Assembly: GCA_964515945.1 (NCBI GenBank)
Contig: CAZEWY010000112.1
Location: 1 to 11,203 of the forward strand
From: CAYQQJ01 sp964515945
Lineage (GTDB): Bacteria; Pseudomonadota; Gammaproteobacteria; Pseudomonadales; Cellvibrionaceae
Length of the DNA: 11,203 bases
Direction of reading: 5' to 3'
Within the stretch, counting starts at the first letter, position 1, and each line of letters starts with the position of its first letter. Made by a program: the position numbers and the translations under genes. The notes beneath the pieces are model-generated. The model was not told where the DNA came from. It saw only the letters and a list, made by a program, of their open reading frames with translations, and did not search any database. Of the stretch, positions 1 through 6,860 are shown in pieces.

Positions 1-131
1 ACCCATCCATGGGGGCTCTACACCCGCATCCCTGCGGGCGACGGTCTTGTAAAGCCCTGCCCCAAATCGGACCTCACTTCGTTCTGGACCCTAGAGAAGT
101 GCCATTCAACCTAATCCCTTTTCAATGGATG
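1..131. repeat. Gene-free left edge with hairpins, probable dispersed intergenic repeat
   Basis: No coding frame is convincing here. A perfect 6-bp hairpin (CCCGCA, loop TCCC, TGCGGG) lies at 23-38, and a weaker pair CACTTC/GAAGTG lies at 75-80 and 96-101. The palindromic CCATCCATGG-like start and the GGACC direct repeats resemble the dispersed intergenic repeats common in gammaproteobacterial genomes, but that is recognition of style, not a match. It follows the trpG stop, so the hairpins could also act at the 3' end of the trp transcript; there is no clear T-tract. The element runs off the window edge. Confidence 0.35.
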
Positions 132-776
132 TCAGGCCGCCCGCTCCCGCACCAGGAAATTGCGAATCAGCTCCTTGCCACCTTCGGTCGCGAAGGATTC
201 CGGGTGAAACTGAATGCCCTCTATCGGCAGGGTTTTGTGCCGCACACCCATGATCTCGAATTCTCCCGCCGCAGAACAGGCGGGATCACCGACGGTCGCC
301 GTCACTTCCAGGCATTCGGGCAGGCTCTGCGCATCGGCGATCAGGGAATGGTAGCGCATGACTTCCAACTGATCGGGAATCTTGCTGAAAATACCCGTGC
401 CCTTGTGGTTGATGGGGCTGCTTTTGCCGTGCATCGGCAGGACCGCCTTCACCACCTTGCCGCCAAACACATGCACGATACCCTGCATACCCAGACACAC
501 GCCCAACAGAGGCGTGGAGCGCCCCAGTTGCTCAATCACCTGCGCGCAAACACCGAAATAGGCTTTGTCATCGGGCGAGCCGGGGCCGGGGGAAATAATA
601 ATCCGATCGGGCTTTTCAGCCGCGATGGCCTCCAGGGATACTTCATTATTGCGCTTGACCACAATGTCAAAATCCTCGATATTTCCCAGCATTTTTTCAC
701 TGGCCAGGACCTCGCCGACAAACTGGTAGAGGTTGTAGGTAAAGGAATCGTAATTATCGATAATGTACACTTTCAT
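132..776 (-). CDS. trpG: Anthranilate synthase component II, glutamine amidotransferase (TrpG/PabA family)
   Basis: This 214-residue class I glutamine amidotransferase hydrolyses glutamine and passes ammonia to the chorismate-binding subunit to make anthranilate, the first committed step of tryptophan synthesis in the cytoplasm. Visible motifs are the N-terminal IDNYDSFTYNL, the ISPGPGSPDD segment near residue 61, the nucleophile Cys94 in GVCLGMQ, and the catalytic pair His191 and Glu193 in QFHPES. Length is normal for the family, with a small insertion near residues 25-36. Its ATG overlaps the trpE stop in an ATGA, so translation is probably coupled. TrpG and PabA cannot be separated by sequence alone and the subunit may serve both pathways; linkage to trpR and trpE favours anthranilate synthesis. 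No trpD or trpC is seen downstream in the 131 remaining bases. Confidence 0.93.
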   Translation of the reverse strand: MKVYIIDNYDSFTYNLYQFVGEVLASEKMLGNIEDFDIVVKRNNEVSLEAIAAEKPDRIIISPGPGSPDDKAYFGVCAQVIEQLGRSTPLLGVCLGMQGIVHVFGGKVVKAVLPMHGKSSPINHKGTGIFSKIPDQLEVMRYHSLIADAQSLPECLEVTATVGDPACSAAGEFEIMGVRHKTLPIEGIQFHPESFATEGGKELIRNFLVRERAA

Positions 777-2176
777 AGAGCTGCCTTCTTCGAATCATCC
801 GCCATGAATTGATCCAGCACTTTTTTGGTGCCGTTGAATTTCTGCCGGATTTCCTCGTACTCATCCGCCGGGTTCGAATCGTAGACATTGCCGCCGCAGG
901 TCTGCACATAGGCATCCTCTCCCTTGGCGAAAATCGTGCGGATCGGTATCGCAAAAGTGCAGTCGCCATTAAAAGAAAAATGACCCACCGCTCCGCCGTA
1001 GGGGCCGCGACCATCGGATTCAAGATCATCGATAATTTTCATGGCTTCAATTTTGGGGGCGCCCGTTAAAGTACCCGCCGGGAAATTACTGGCGAGCGCG
1101 GAGAACATGTCCTCGGATTCCGCCATGATGCCGACGATTTCACTGGAAATATGCTGCACGTGGCTGAAGCGCTTGATGTCCATCAGGCTGCGCACTTTCA
1201 CCGTGCCGAAACGGGCAACCCGGCCTATGTCGTTGCGGTGCAGATCCACAATCATTTTGTGCTCGGCAATTTCCTTGGGGTTGTTCAGCAGCGTGCGGGC
1301 GTATTGGGTATCCTCTTCCGGCGTTGCCCCGCGCTTTGTGGTTCCCGCCAGCGGGAAGGTTTCCATTTCGCCTTGGCGCAGACGGAACAGCATTTCCGGG
1401 CTGGCGCCAATCAGCTTCTGCTCGCCGAACTTGACGTAATACATCTGCGGCGAGGGATTCATCTCGCGCATTTTTTCATAGATGTTGATGGTATCGCCTT
1501 CCAGCCTGAACCGCTTTTTGAAGCCAACTTCACACTGGAATATTTTGCCGTCGATAATATCCTTCTTCACCTTCATAACCGCGTCGGCGTGCTGTTCCCG
1601 GGTCATGGTGTCGCCCAGATCGGTAATTTTCAGTTCACCATTGCCGGGGTAATCTTCATTGAGAAGCTGCCGGATAAAATCGATGCGGCTCTCGGTGTAG
1701 TAAAAATAGGTAACTTCACCGGTCATCTTGTCCAGAGTCAGTCCGTCCTTGAAGAGACCGAACTTGAACACATCGAAATAATCACTGTTCTTGACCTTGA
1801 GGGACGGCTCGAAATAATGCATGGCGTCGTAACCGATATAGCCGGTCAAGCCACCGGCATATTTTCGGGATATCACATCCTGGGGCACTATGTCCCGCAG
1901 CAGATAATAGGGGTTGTCACTCTCATAGGATTCCGTCGTGCCATCGCGACTCTCGATGAACAATCTATTGCCCCTGGCATGGAGAGTCTGCTCGGGATCA
2001 AAGCCGATGATGGAATGCCGTGAAATATGACTCTCCTCCCCCAGGGACTCGAGCATAAAACAGGTATCGAAGCGCTTTTCAATTTTCTTGAAAAGCTCAA
2101 AAAAATTACAATCCGCTGTCAGCGTCACGTAATGGGGCTTGCGGGGCAATTCTATGGGGGCGGGTTTACGGCTCAT
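773..2176 (-). CDS. trpE: Anthranilate synthase component I, chorismate-binding subunit
   Basis: This 467-residue enzyme converts chorismate and ammonia to anthranilate and pyruvate, with TrpG supplying the ammonia. The N-terminal domain has MLES at residues 41-44, matching the LLES element of the tryptophan feedback site in TrpE. The chorismate-binding domain shows PSPQMYY (241-247), PLAGTTKRG (275-283), EHKMIVDLHRNDIGRV (305-320), HVQHISSEIVG (339-349) and FPAGTLTGAPKIEAM (365-379). Alanine in PLAGT, where PabB has lysine in PIKGT, argues for anthranilate rather than aminodeoxychorismate synthase. The late CGGNVYDSNPADEYEE segment (427-442) departs from the usual GAGIV form. A purine-rich GAAGAG lies about 8 bases before the ATG. 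It sits 41 bases after trpR and overlaps trpG by four bases, so one transcript is likely. Confidence 0.92.
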   Translation of the reverse strand: MSRKPAPIELPRKPHYVTLTADCNFFELFKKIEKRFDTCFMLESLGEESHISRHSIIGFDPEQTLHARGNRLFIESRDGTTESYESDNPYYLLRDIVPQDVISRKYAGGLTGYIGYDAMHYFEPSLKVKNSDYFDVFKFGLFKDGLTLDKMTGEVTYFYYTESRIDFIRQLLNEDYPGNGELKITDLGDTMTREQHADAVMKVKKDIIDGKIFQCEVGFKKRFRLEGDTINIYEKMREMNPSPQMYYVKFGEQKLIGASPEMLFRLRQGEMETFPLAGTTKRGATPEEDTQYARTLLNNPKEIAEHKMIVDLHRNDIGRVARFGTVKVRSLMDIKRFSHVQHISSEIVGIMAESEDMFSALASNFPAGTLTGAPKIEAMKIIDDLESDGRGPYGGAVGHFSFNGDCTFAIPIRTIFAKGEDAYVQTCGGNVYDSNPADEYEEIRQKFNGTKKVLDQFMADDSKKAAL

Positions 2177-2217
2177 ATCAATTCTCTTCGGCGGTCAACT
2201 TGGCGGCTTTTCATTTT

Positions 2218-2469
2218 TTATGGCTTGTCATGGCTTTTCAGTGCGCGGGCTCCACGGGTGACCGTGGCAATACCCACACCCAGCTGCTCCGCGATTTTGC
2301 GCTGCGGCACGCCGGCTTTCAGCATGCGCAGTATCTGCAGGCGCTTGACGATCTCGGTATATTCGGCCGGCGTCAGCAGATCCCGCAGGGCCTCATCCAG
2401 CGCCTGGTGGCTGCGCTGTGCCAGCAGATGATCCAATAGTTGGTTATGGTGCGAATCTGATGTACTCAT
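2218..2469 (-). CDS. trpR: Trp operon repressor TrpR
   Basis: This 83-residue protein is a TrpR-type repressor, which binds operator DNA when loaded with L-tryptophan. Residues 32-78 align with Escherichia coli TrpR with one single-residue gap. The LTPAE segment, the helix-turn-helix starting at QRKIAEQLG (56-64) and GIATVTRG (66-73) are clear. The tryptophan-contacting Thr44, Arg54 and Arg84 of E. coli correspond to Thr33, Arg43 and Arg72. The protein is shorter than E. coli TrpR (108) and ends where the last helix would begin. Val65 sits at the position of E. coli Ala77. No Shine-Dalgarno sequence precedes the ATG, which lies inside the operator palindrome, so translation may start on a nearly leaderless mRNA. 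It is the first gene of a probable trpR-trpE-trpG operon. Confidence 0.92.
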   Translation of the reverse strand: MSTSDSHHNQLLDHLLAQRSHQALDEALRDLLTPAEYTEIVKRLQILRMLKAGVPQRKIAEQLGVGIATVTRGARALKSHDKP

Positions 2470-2481
2470 GTACTAGTACAT
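2468..2481. promoter_or_regulatory. Probable TrpR operator
   Basis: ATGTACTAGTACAT is a perfect 14-bp palindrome centred on CTAG and contains GTACTAGT, the half-site sequence of the E. coli trp operators. ATGTACT is repeated directly at 2460-2466, which could offer a partial second site. The palindrome covers the 3' end of the proposed -10 hexamer, the likely transcription start and the first bases of trpR, so bound TrpR would block its own promoter. The operator identity follows from sequence likeness and position next to trpR; binding is inferred. Confidence 0.82.
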
Positions 2482-2505
2482 TATCACAGACTCAATGAAA
2501 GTCAA
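2480..2505 (-). promoter_or_regulatory. Probable sigma-70 promoter of the trpR-trpE-trpG operon
   Basis: On the minus strand TTGACT (2505-2500, five of six matches to TTGACA) precedes GATAAT (2485-2480, five of six to TATAAT). The -10 is preceded by TGT, an extended -10. The 14-bp spacer is short, which the extended -10 may offset; a weaker TAATGT gives a 16-bp spacer. Either choice puts the transcription start only a few bases before the trpR ATG. Confidence 0.6.
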
Positions 2506-2600
2506 GCACCAGCCCCGGATTGTGACCGCGGAGGTTGAATCCGGTCCCGGTTGTGCATAGAGTTGACTGTCGAATTTCCCGACGGCCGAGGCGGAATGTC

Positions 2601-3884
2601 ATGGTTTTAACACTAACTGCACCAGGCCACCCCGCTTGGGTCAAACTTTCGCTGTTGATGCCTATTCGTCTTGCGTTTTTTATCGGTGTTGCAATCCTGG
2701 CATCCGCGGCATTCGCCAGTGATACGGATGAAACGAACATTTACAATATCAATTATTCGGTTGAGTTACGTCCCGCCGACGACAATGCCCAGGTCACTAT
2801 CTTCATTGAAGATGCCCGCCTGCTCAGTCAACTGGATTTCAACCTGAACCCCGATCTTCACAGTCATCTTGAGGCCAACGGACAGCTCGACATCGAAGAT
2901 GGGCGCGCCGTTTGGGTGCCGCCGGAGAAGAATGCCCGCCTGTCGCTTCGGGCGAAGATTTCCCATAAGCGGGAGGATGGCGAATTTGATGCGTTGGTCA
3001 CAAAGAACTGGGCTATCTTCCGCGGTGATGACCTTGTGCCGCCGGCAAAAGTGACGGCAAGGAAAGGCGCACGCTCCCACTCTGTGCTGGAATTCAAATT
3101 GCCGGCGGGCTGGCCCAGTGTCAATACCGGTTGGGAGGAGATTCGCGACGGTGTTTTCCGCATCGACAATCCCTCGCGCCGGTTCGACCGGCCCACGGGC
3201 TGGATGATTGCCGGCAAGCTGGGAACCCGAAGAAACCGCGTGGGCGACTCTCACATCGCCATCAGCGCTCCCCTGGATTCACAGTTGCACCGCATGGACC
3301 TACTGACCTTTCTGAATTTTATCTGGCCGACGTTGAATGATGCCTTCGGCCAGACACCGTCGCGCCTGTTGATCGTGGGCGCCGGCGACCCCATGTGGCG
3401 CGGTGGCCTGTCGGCTTCCAATTCCCTGTTTCTCCACGAAGAACGGCCTCTGGTGAGCGAGAACGGCACCAGTCCGCTGGTGCACGAACTGGTGCATATG
3501 GCCACGGGTATTCGCGGCGCGCCTAATCATGACTGGATTGCAGAGGGCCTGGCGGAGTTCTATTCGGTGGAGTTGATCTACCGCGCGGGGGGAATGACCG
3601 ACTCGCGCCGGGACAAAGTCTTCGATGACTTGTCCGATTGGGGAGACGACGTCGAAAGTCTGATGCAAAAGCACTCCACCGGTGCAACAACCGCACGTGC
3701 CACGGTTCTGTTTGATGCCCTCGACAGGGAAATCCGGGAACGCAGCAACGACAGCAAGTGCCTCGACGATCTGGTCCGCCCCTTGCTGAATCAGGCCGAT
3801 GTCAGTCTGGCGGATCTGCGCAAAATTGCGGAGGACCTGGTGGGCGGAGAACTGCAAACACTGGAGTCGCCCCTGCTGAAGTGA
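2601..3884 (+). CDS. Exported gluzincin-type metallopeptidase (M61-like)
   Basis: A 427-residue putative zinc peptidase. HELVH at 295-299 is an HExxH zinc site, and WIAEGLAEFY (312-321) supplies the likely third ligand Glu315, the WxxEGxAxY pattern of gluzincins. Residues about 20-39 form a signal peptide ending in AFA before Ser40, so it should act in the periplasm or outside the cell. The region between them is beta-rich, as in the N-terminal domains of M1/M61 enzymes, but I recognise no specific family and no substrate. The start at 2601 has a GAGGCGG ribosome site six bases upstream; ATG 2658 would give a tidier signal peptide but lacks such a site, and TTG 2535 gives an implausible N-terminus. 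It is divergent from trpR and lies 56 bases before the hydrolase gene, probably co-transcribed. Confidence 0.72.
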   Translation: MVLTLTAPGHPAWVKLSLLMPIRLAFFIGVAILASAAFASDTDETNIYNINYSVELRPADDNAQVTIFIEDARLLSQLDFNLNPDLHSHLEANGQLDIEDGRAVWVPPEKNARLSLRAKISHKREDGEFDALVTKNWAIFRGDDLVPPAKVTARKGARSHSVLEFKLPAGWPSVNTGWEEIRDGVFRIDNPSRRFDRPTGWMIAGKLGTRRNRVGDSHIAISAPLDSQLHRMDLLTFLNFIWPTLNDAFGQTPSRLLIVGAGDPMWRGGLSASNSLFLHEERPLVSENGTSPLVHELVHMATGIRGAPNHDWIAEGLAEFYSVELIYRAGGMTDSRRDKVFDDLSDWGDDVESLMQKHSTGATTARATVLFDALDREIRERSNDSKCLDDLVRPLLNQADVSLADLRKIAEDLVGGELQTLESPLLK

Positions 3885-3940
3885 CTGCCTACCGCACTGA
3901 GCTATCCGTTCACAGCACATCGACTATAGGGCATTGCACC

Positions 3941-5437
3941 GTGGCAAAAATAAGAACCCCACCCACTCGCGCAAAATGGTCAAGGCCGCTGGCATGCCTT
4001 TGCCTGGGGCTTTTCCTGTATGCAAGCGCGGCCGCCGCGCCGGGCGATGTACCCTTACCCCCGACAATGCCCGATCAGACCGCCACAGCCAACAGCGTAC
4101 GACTGCCGGCAGGCTGGCGCGGCAGCTTTGTACAGGAACCCATATTGAACTCCACCATCTACGTGGTGATCGTGGGTGACAAACAAAAGCCGCCTCTGGT
4201 GTTATTGCATGGTCTTGGACAGGCGGGCTTGATGGATTGGCAAGCGGTCATTGAGTCCCTGAAAAACCGCTACTACATTATCGCGTTCGACTTCCCCGGT
4301 TTCGGGCGCTCCTCTTTGCCGACGGGACGGCTGTCCCCGGAGAATTACGCGGCCCTGACTCATTGGCTGATCCAGACTCATGAACTGAAACGCTTCCATT
4401 TGGCTGGCCACTCCATGGGCGGGGCCGTGGCACTGCTTTACGCCGCCACCTATCCGGAGACTCTGAACAGGCTCACCCTCATTGACGTGGCCGGTGTGCT
4501 GCATAGAGCAGCCTTTGTGAAATCGGCGATTGACCTGGACCAGTTTGATTACCAGATTCTGCCCGACGGACTGCAAGAGACGGCGTCGCGGATCCTGAAT
4601 TTCGGTGATCGACTGGTCGAAACCATTGGTAGCTGGCCGGACGTCACCGAGCCCTTTCGGGAAATCGATCTCACCTGGAATTATCTGCTCAACGGTCGCC
4701 CCAACGCCAATGCGGCCTTGTCGCTGATCCATACCGATTATTCTCGGATACTTGATGCGGTTACTACGCCGACTGCCATTATCTGGGGTGAACTGGATCC
4801 CATCGCTCCCCTCCGCACCGGCTATGTACTGGATGGCTTGATCGCCGATAGTGAGCTTCATGTCATACCCGGGGCCAAGCATGTTCCGCTGAAGACCCAC
4901 ACGGCCTCCGTGGTGAACCTGTTACAGGAACCCGTATCGCCAGCGCGGGATTCGGCGGCCTCAGCCACCAAAGGCGACCTCAATTGCCAGGGAGAAACCG
5001 GCCAGCGCTATAGCGGTCGTTATCGCCATATCACCCTCGACCATTGCCTGGATATGGAACTGTTTGATATCCAGGCTGATTCCATTGTGCTGAAAAATTC
5101 CACAGCCGAGATGACCCGGATCCACGTCCGCTCCGACACCCTGGCACTGGGGCTGCGGGATTCCGTCGTACGCCTGACTGACGCGCATCTGGTGGCACCT
5201 GTCGCCGTTGAGATGGATGGATCGCGGCTGGATATGGCGGGGGCTCATCTGAAAGCTCAAAAAGTCGCATTGAAAATACTGGGCGAGTCCGTTGTGGTGG
5301 CTTCGGTCAGCGAGGTCGAGAGCCCCGTTTGGCAGGGAAAGCTGCATGGTATTGCTCAGGTGGATAAGGCAGTGGGCGAAGCGCTTGATGAACTGCAGTC
5401 CGATGCATCAGGAGACTTACTGGACCGAGAGCCCTGA
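3941..5437 (+). CDS. Exported alpha/beta hydrolase with C-terminal beta-helix-like tail
   Basis: A 498-residue protein. After a signal peptide (hydrophobic 17-30, cleavage near AAA-PGD at 33) comes an alpha/beta hydrolase domain, about residues 60-330. It shows the oxyanion HG at 90-91, nucleophile Ser158 in GHSMGG, acid Asp286 in WGELDP and His314. The family includes esterases, lipases and C-C hydrolases; the substrate cannot be read. Residues about 345-460 are a separate module rich in alternating hydrophobic residues and short D/N/T turns (LKNSTAEMTRIHV, LGLRDSVVRLTDAHL), suggesting a small beta-helix or beta-roll. The GTG start at 3941 has AGGG nine bases upstream. An alternative GTG at 3881 would overlap the peptidase stop as GTGA and add 20 residues before the signal peptide. 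hipA starts two bases after the stop. Confidence 0.8.
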   Translation: MAKIRTPPTRAKWSRPLACLCLGLFLYASAAAAPGDVPLPPTMPDQTATANSVRLPAGWRGSFVQEPILNSTIYVVIVGDKQKPPLVLLHGLGQAGLMDWQAVIESLKNRYYIIAFDFPGFGRSSLPTGRLSPENYAALTHWLIQTHELKRFHLAGHSMGGAVALLYAATYPETLNRLTLIDVAGVLHRAAFVKSAIDLDQFDYQILPDGLQETASRILNFGDRLVETIGSWPDVTEPFREIDLTWNYLLNGRPNANAALSLIHTDYSRILDAVTTPTAIIWGELDPIAPLRTGYVLDGLIADSELHVIPGAKHVPLKTHTASVVNLLQEPVSPARDSAASATKGDLNCQGETGQRYSGRYRHITLDHCLDMELFDIQADSIVLKNSTAEMTRIHVRSDTLALGLRDSVVRLTDAHLVAPVAVEMDGSRLDMAGAHLKAQKVALKILGESVVVASVSEVESPVWQGKLHGIAQVDKAVGEALDELQSDASGDLLDREP

Positions 5438-5439
5438 CC

Positions 5440-6753
5440 GTGACTGTAGCCGACGCCGAACTGACACCCATTCATGTTCATTTATGGGGCGCCCATATAG
5501 GTTCGGTCAGTTGGGACAGCCACCGGCAATTGGGCCATTTCACCTACAGCCCGGAATTCCGGGAGCGCGGTATTGCAGTTGCCCCCATCACCATGCCGCT
5601 GTCTCGTCGCACCTTTTCCTTCCCCGAGCTCAATGCCAACGTCTTCAAGGGTCTGCCCGGCTTTCTGGCGGATTCATTGCCGGACAGGTTTGGCAACGCC
5701 ATGATTGATGCCTGGCTGGCTTGGAAAGGCCGGAGCAAGCTGACGCCAGTGGAACGCCTGTGCCTGATCGGCGACCGGGGAATGGGCGCTCTCGAATATT
5801 CACCGCCGCTGATCCGTCGGCCCCCGGACGATTGGCAGGCGCAGTCACTGGACATAGCCCGCCTTGTCGGCATGATCAATCGTATTCTCGCCAGTCCGGG
5901 TCGCAATCCGGCTACTAATGCCAGTGACGCACGAGACTTGGAAACGCTGTTGCAGATCGGCATATCCGCCGATGGCGCGCGAGCCAAGGCCGTTATTGCC
6001 TGGGATCCGGCCTCCGATCAAATTTGGCCGGGGCACCGCCAAGCGCCGGCGGGATGCGGATACTGGCTGCTGAAATTTGACGGAATAACCGGCAATCGCG
6101 ACCGGGAGGCCGAGGATCCCCAGGGCTATGGCCTGATTGAATATGCCTATTATTTAATGGCGCGGGCAGCTGGCATTCAGATGAGCGAGTGCCGACTGCT
6201 CGCTGAAGATGGCCGGCGCCACTTCGTCACCCGACGCTTCGACCGCACTCCCGCCGGCGACAAGCTGCACCGTCAGTCACTGTGCGCCTTGGGACACATG
6301 GACTTTGATGCCATCGGCCGTCATTCCTACGAACAGGTGCTGGAAATCATACAGACTCTGGCCCTGCCCGCCGATGCCCTGAGCGAAGAGTTCCGCCGGA
6401 TGGTGTTCAATGTCCTGGCAAGAAATCATGACGACCACCCAAAGAACATCGCCTTCGTGATGGACCGCGAAGGCACCTGGTCTCTGGCGCCCGCCTATGA
6501 CCTCACCTTTGCCTACAACCCGGAGGGGCATTGGACGCGCCAGCACCAGATGACACTCAACGGAAAGCGCGACAATTTCACCAGCGGGGATTTATTGGCG
6601 GTGGCCAGGCGCTTTGCCATCGCCGACGCGACGGCGGTGATCCAGCAGGTGGCAGAGGCGGTCGCCCGCTGGCCAGAATTTGCGGAGGAGGCTGGCGTGG
6701 ACGCGGATACCACAGACAAGATCGGTAGATGTCTCAGGCTGGGAATCCTCTGA
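5440..6753 (+). CDS. hipA: HipA-family serine/threonine kinase, no HipB partner visible
   Basis: At 437 residues it is full length for HipA-type kinases, which phosphorylate translation factors such as glutamyl-tRNA synthetase in E. coli. Motifs in order: the N-terminal subdomain (IHVHLWGAHIGSVSW, 11-25), the FPELNANVF and LPGFLADSLPDRFG segments (61-85), the glycine-rich GISADGARAKA (174-184), the likely ATP-binding Lys212 in WLLKFDG, FVTRRFDR (262-269), the catalytic loop NHDDHPKN (329-336) with Asp331 as probable base, and Asp354 in APAYDLTF as metal ligand. It therefore looks catalytically intact. HipA toxins normally follow a HipB antitoxin; here the gene upstream is the exported hydrolase, two bases away, and no small HTH gene is found. 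The GTG start lacks a strong ribosome site, so translational coupling is likely. Target and toxicity are unknown. Confidence 0.88.
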   Translation: MTVADAELTPIHVHLWGAHIGSVSWDSHRQLGHFTYSPEFRERGIAVAPITMPLSRRTFSFPELNANVFKGLPGFLADSLPDRFGNAMIDAWLAWKGRSKLTPVERLCLIGDRGMGALEYSPPLIRRPPDDWQAQSLDIARLVGMINRILASPGRNPATNASDARDLETLLQIGISADGARAKAVIAWDPASDQIWPGHRQAPAGCGYWLLKFDGITGNRDREAEDPQGYGLIEYAYYLMARAAGIQMSECRLLAEDGRRHFVTRRFDRTPAGDKLHRQSLCALGHMDFDAIGRHSYEQVLEIIQTLALPADALSEEFRRMVFNVLARNHDDHPKNIAFVMDREGTWSLAPAYDLTFAYNPEGHWTRQHQMTLNGKRDNFTSGDLLAVARRFAIADATAVIQQVAEAVARWPEFAEEAGVDADTTDKIGRCLRLGIL

Positions 6754-6786
6754 AAACCCTGTAGGCTTGTTTGCGACCGGTCCTGT

Positions 6787-6815
6787 TTGCCATGGGGCCA
6801 TTGGTGGTTCATTAT
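6787..6815 (+). promoter_or_regulatory. Candidate sigma-70 promoter of the methyltransferase gene
   Basis: TTGCCA (6787-6792) and CATTAT (6810-6815) are each four of six consensus matches with an ideal 17-bp spacer, in the 107-bp gap after hipA. This would make the downstream gene a separate unit. Inferred from sequence only. Confidence 0.42.
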
Positions 6816-6860
6816 CGAGGCCAACACAATCCAGTTAACCCAGAGAGAGGGATTTTAAAA

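Noticed and set aside
1151..2023. 290-codon open frame on the plus strand
   Set aside because: It is antisense to trpE, whose protein has many family motifs; the antisense product has none.
773..2176. Aminodeoxychorismate synthase PabB instead of TrpE
   Set aside because: The PLAGT motif has alanine where PabB has lysine, the MLES feedback element is present and the gene is linked to trpR.
3758..3940. Longer N-terminus for the alpha/beta hydrolase from ATG 3758
   Set aside because: It would overlap the peptidase gene by 127 bases and bury the signal peptide; GTG 3941 fits better.
5340..5440. A small HipB-like gene before hipA
   Set aside because: The region is the coding 3' end of the hydrolase, and no helix-turn-helix frame is present in any reading.
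6754..6860. A hipB or other small gene after hipA
   Set aside because: The 107-bp gap has no plausible frame and is explained by a promoter and ribosome site.
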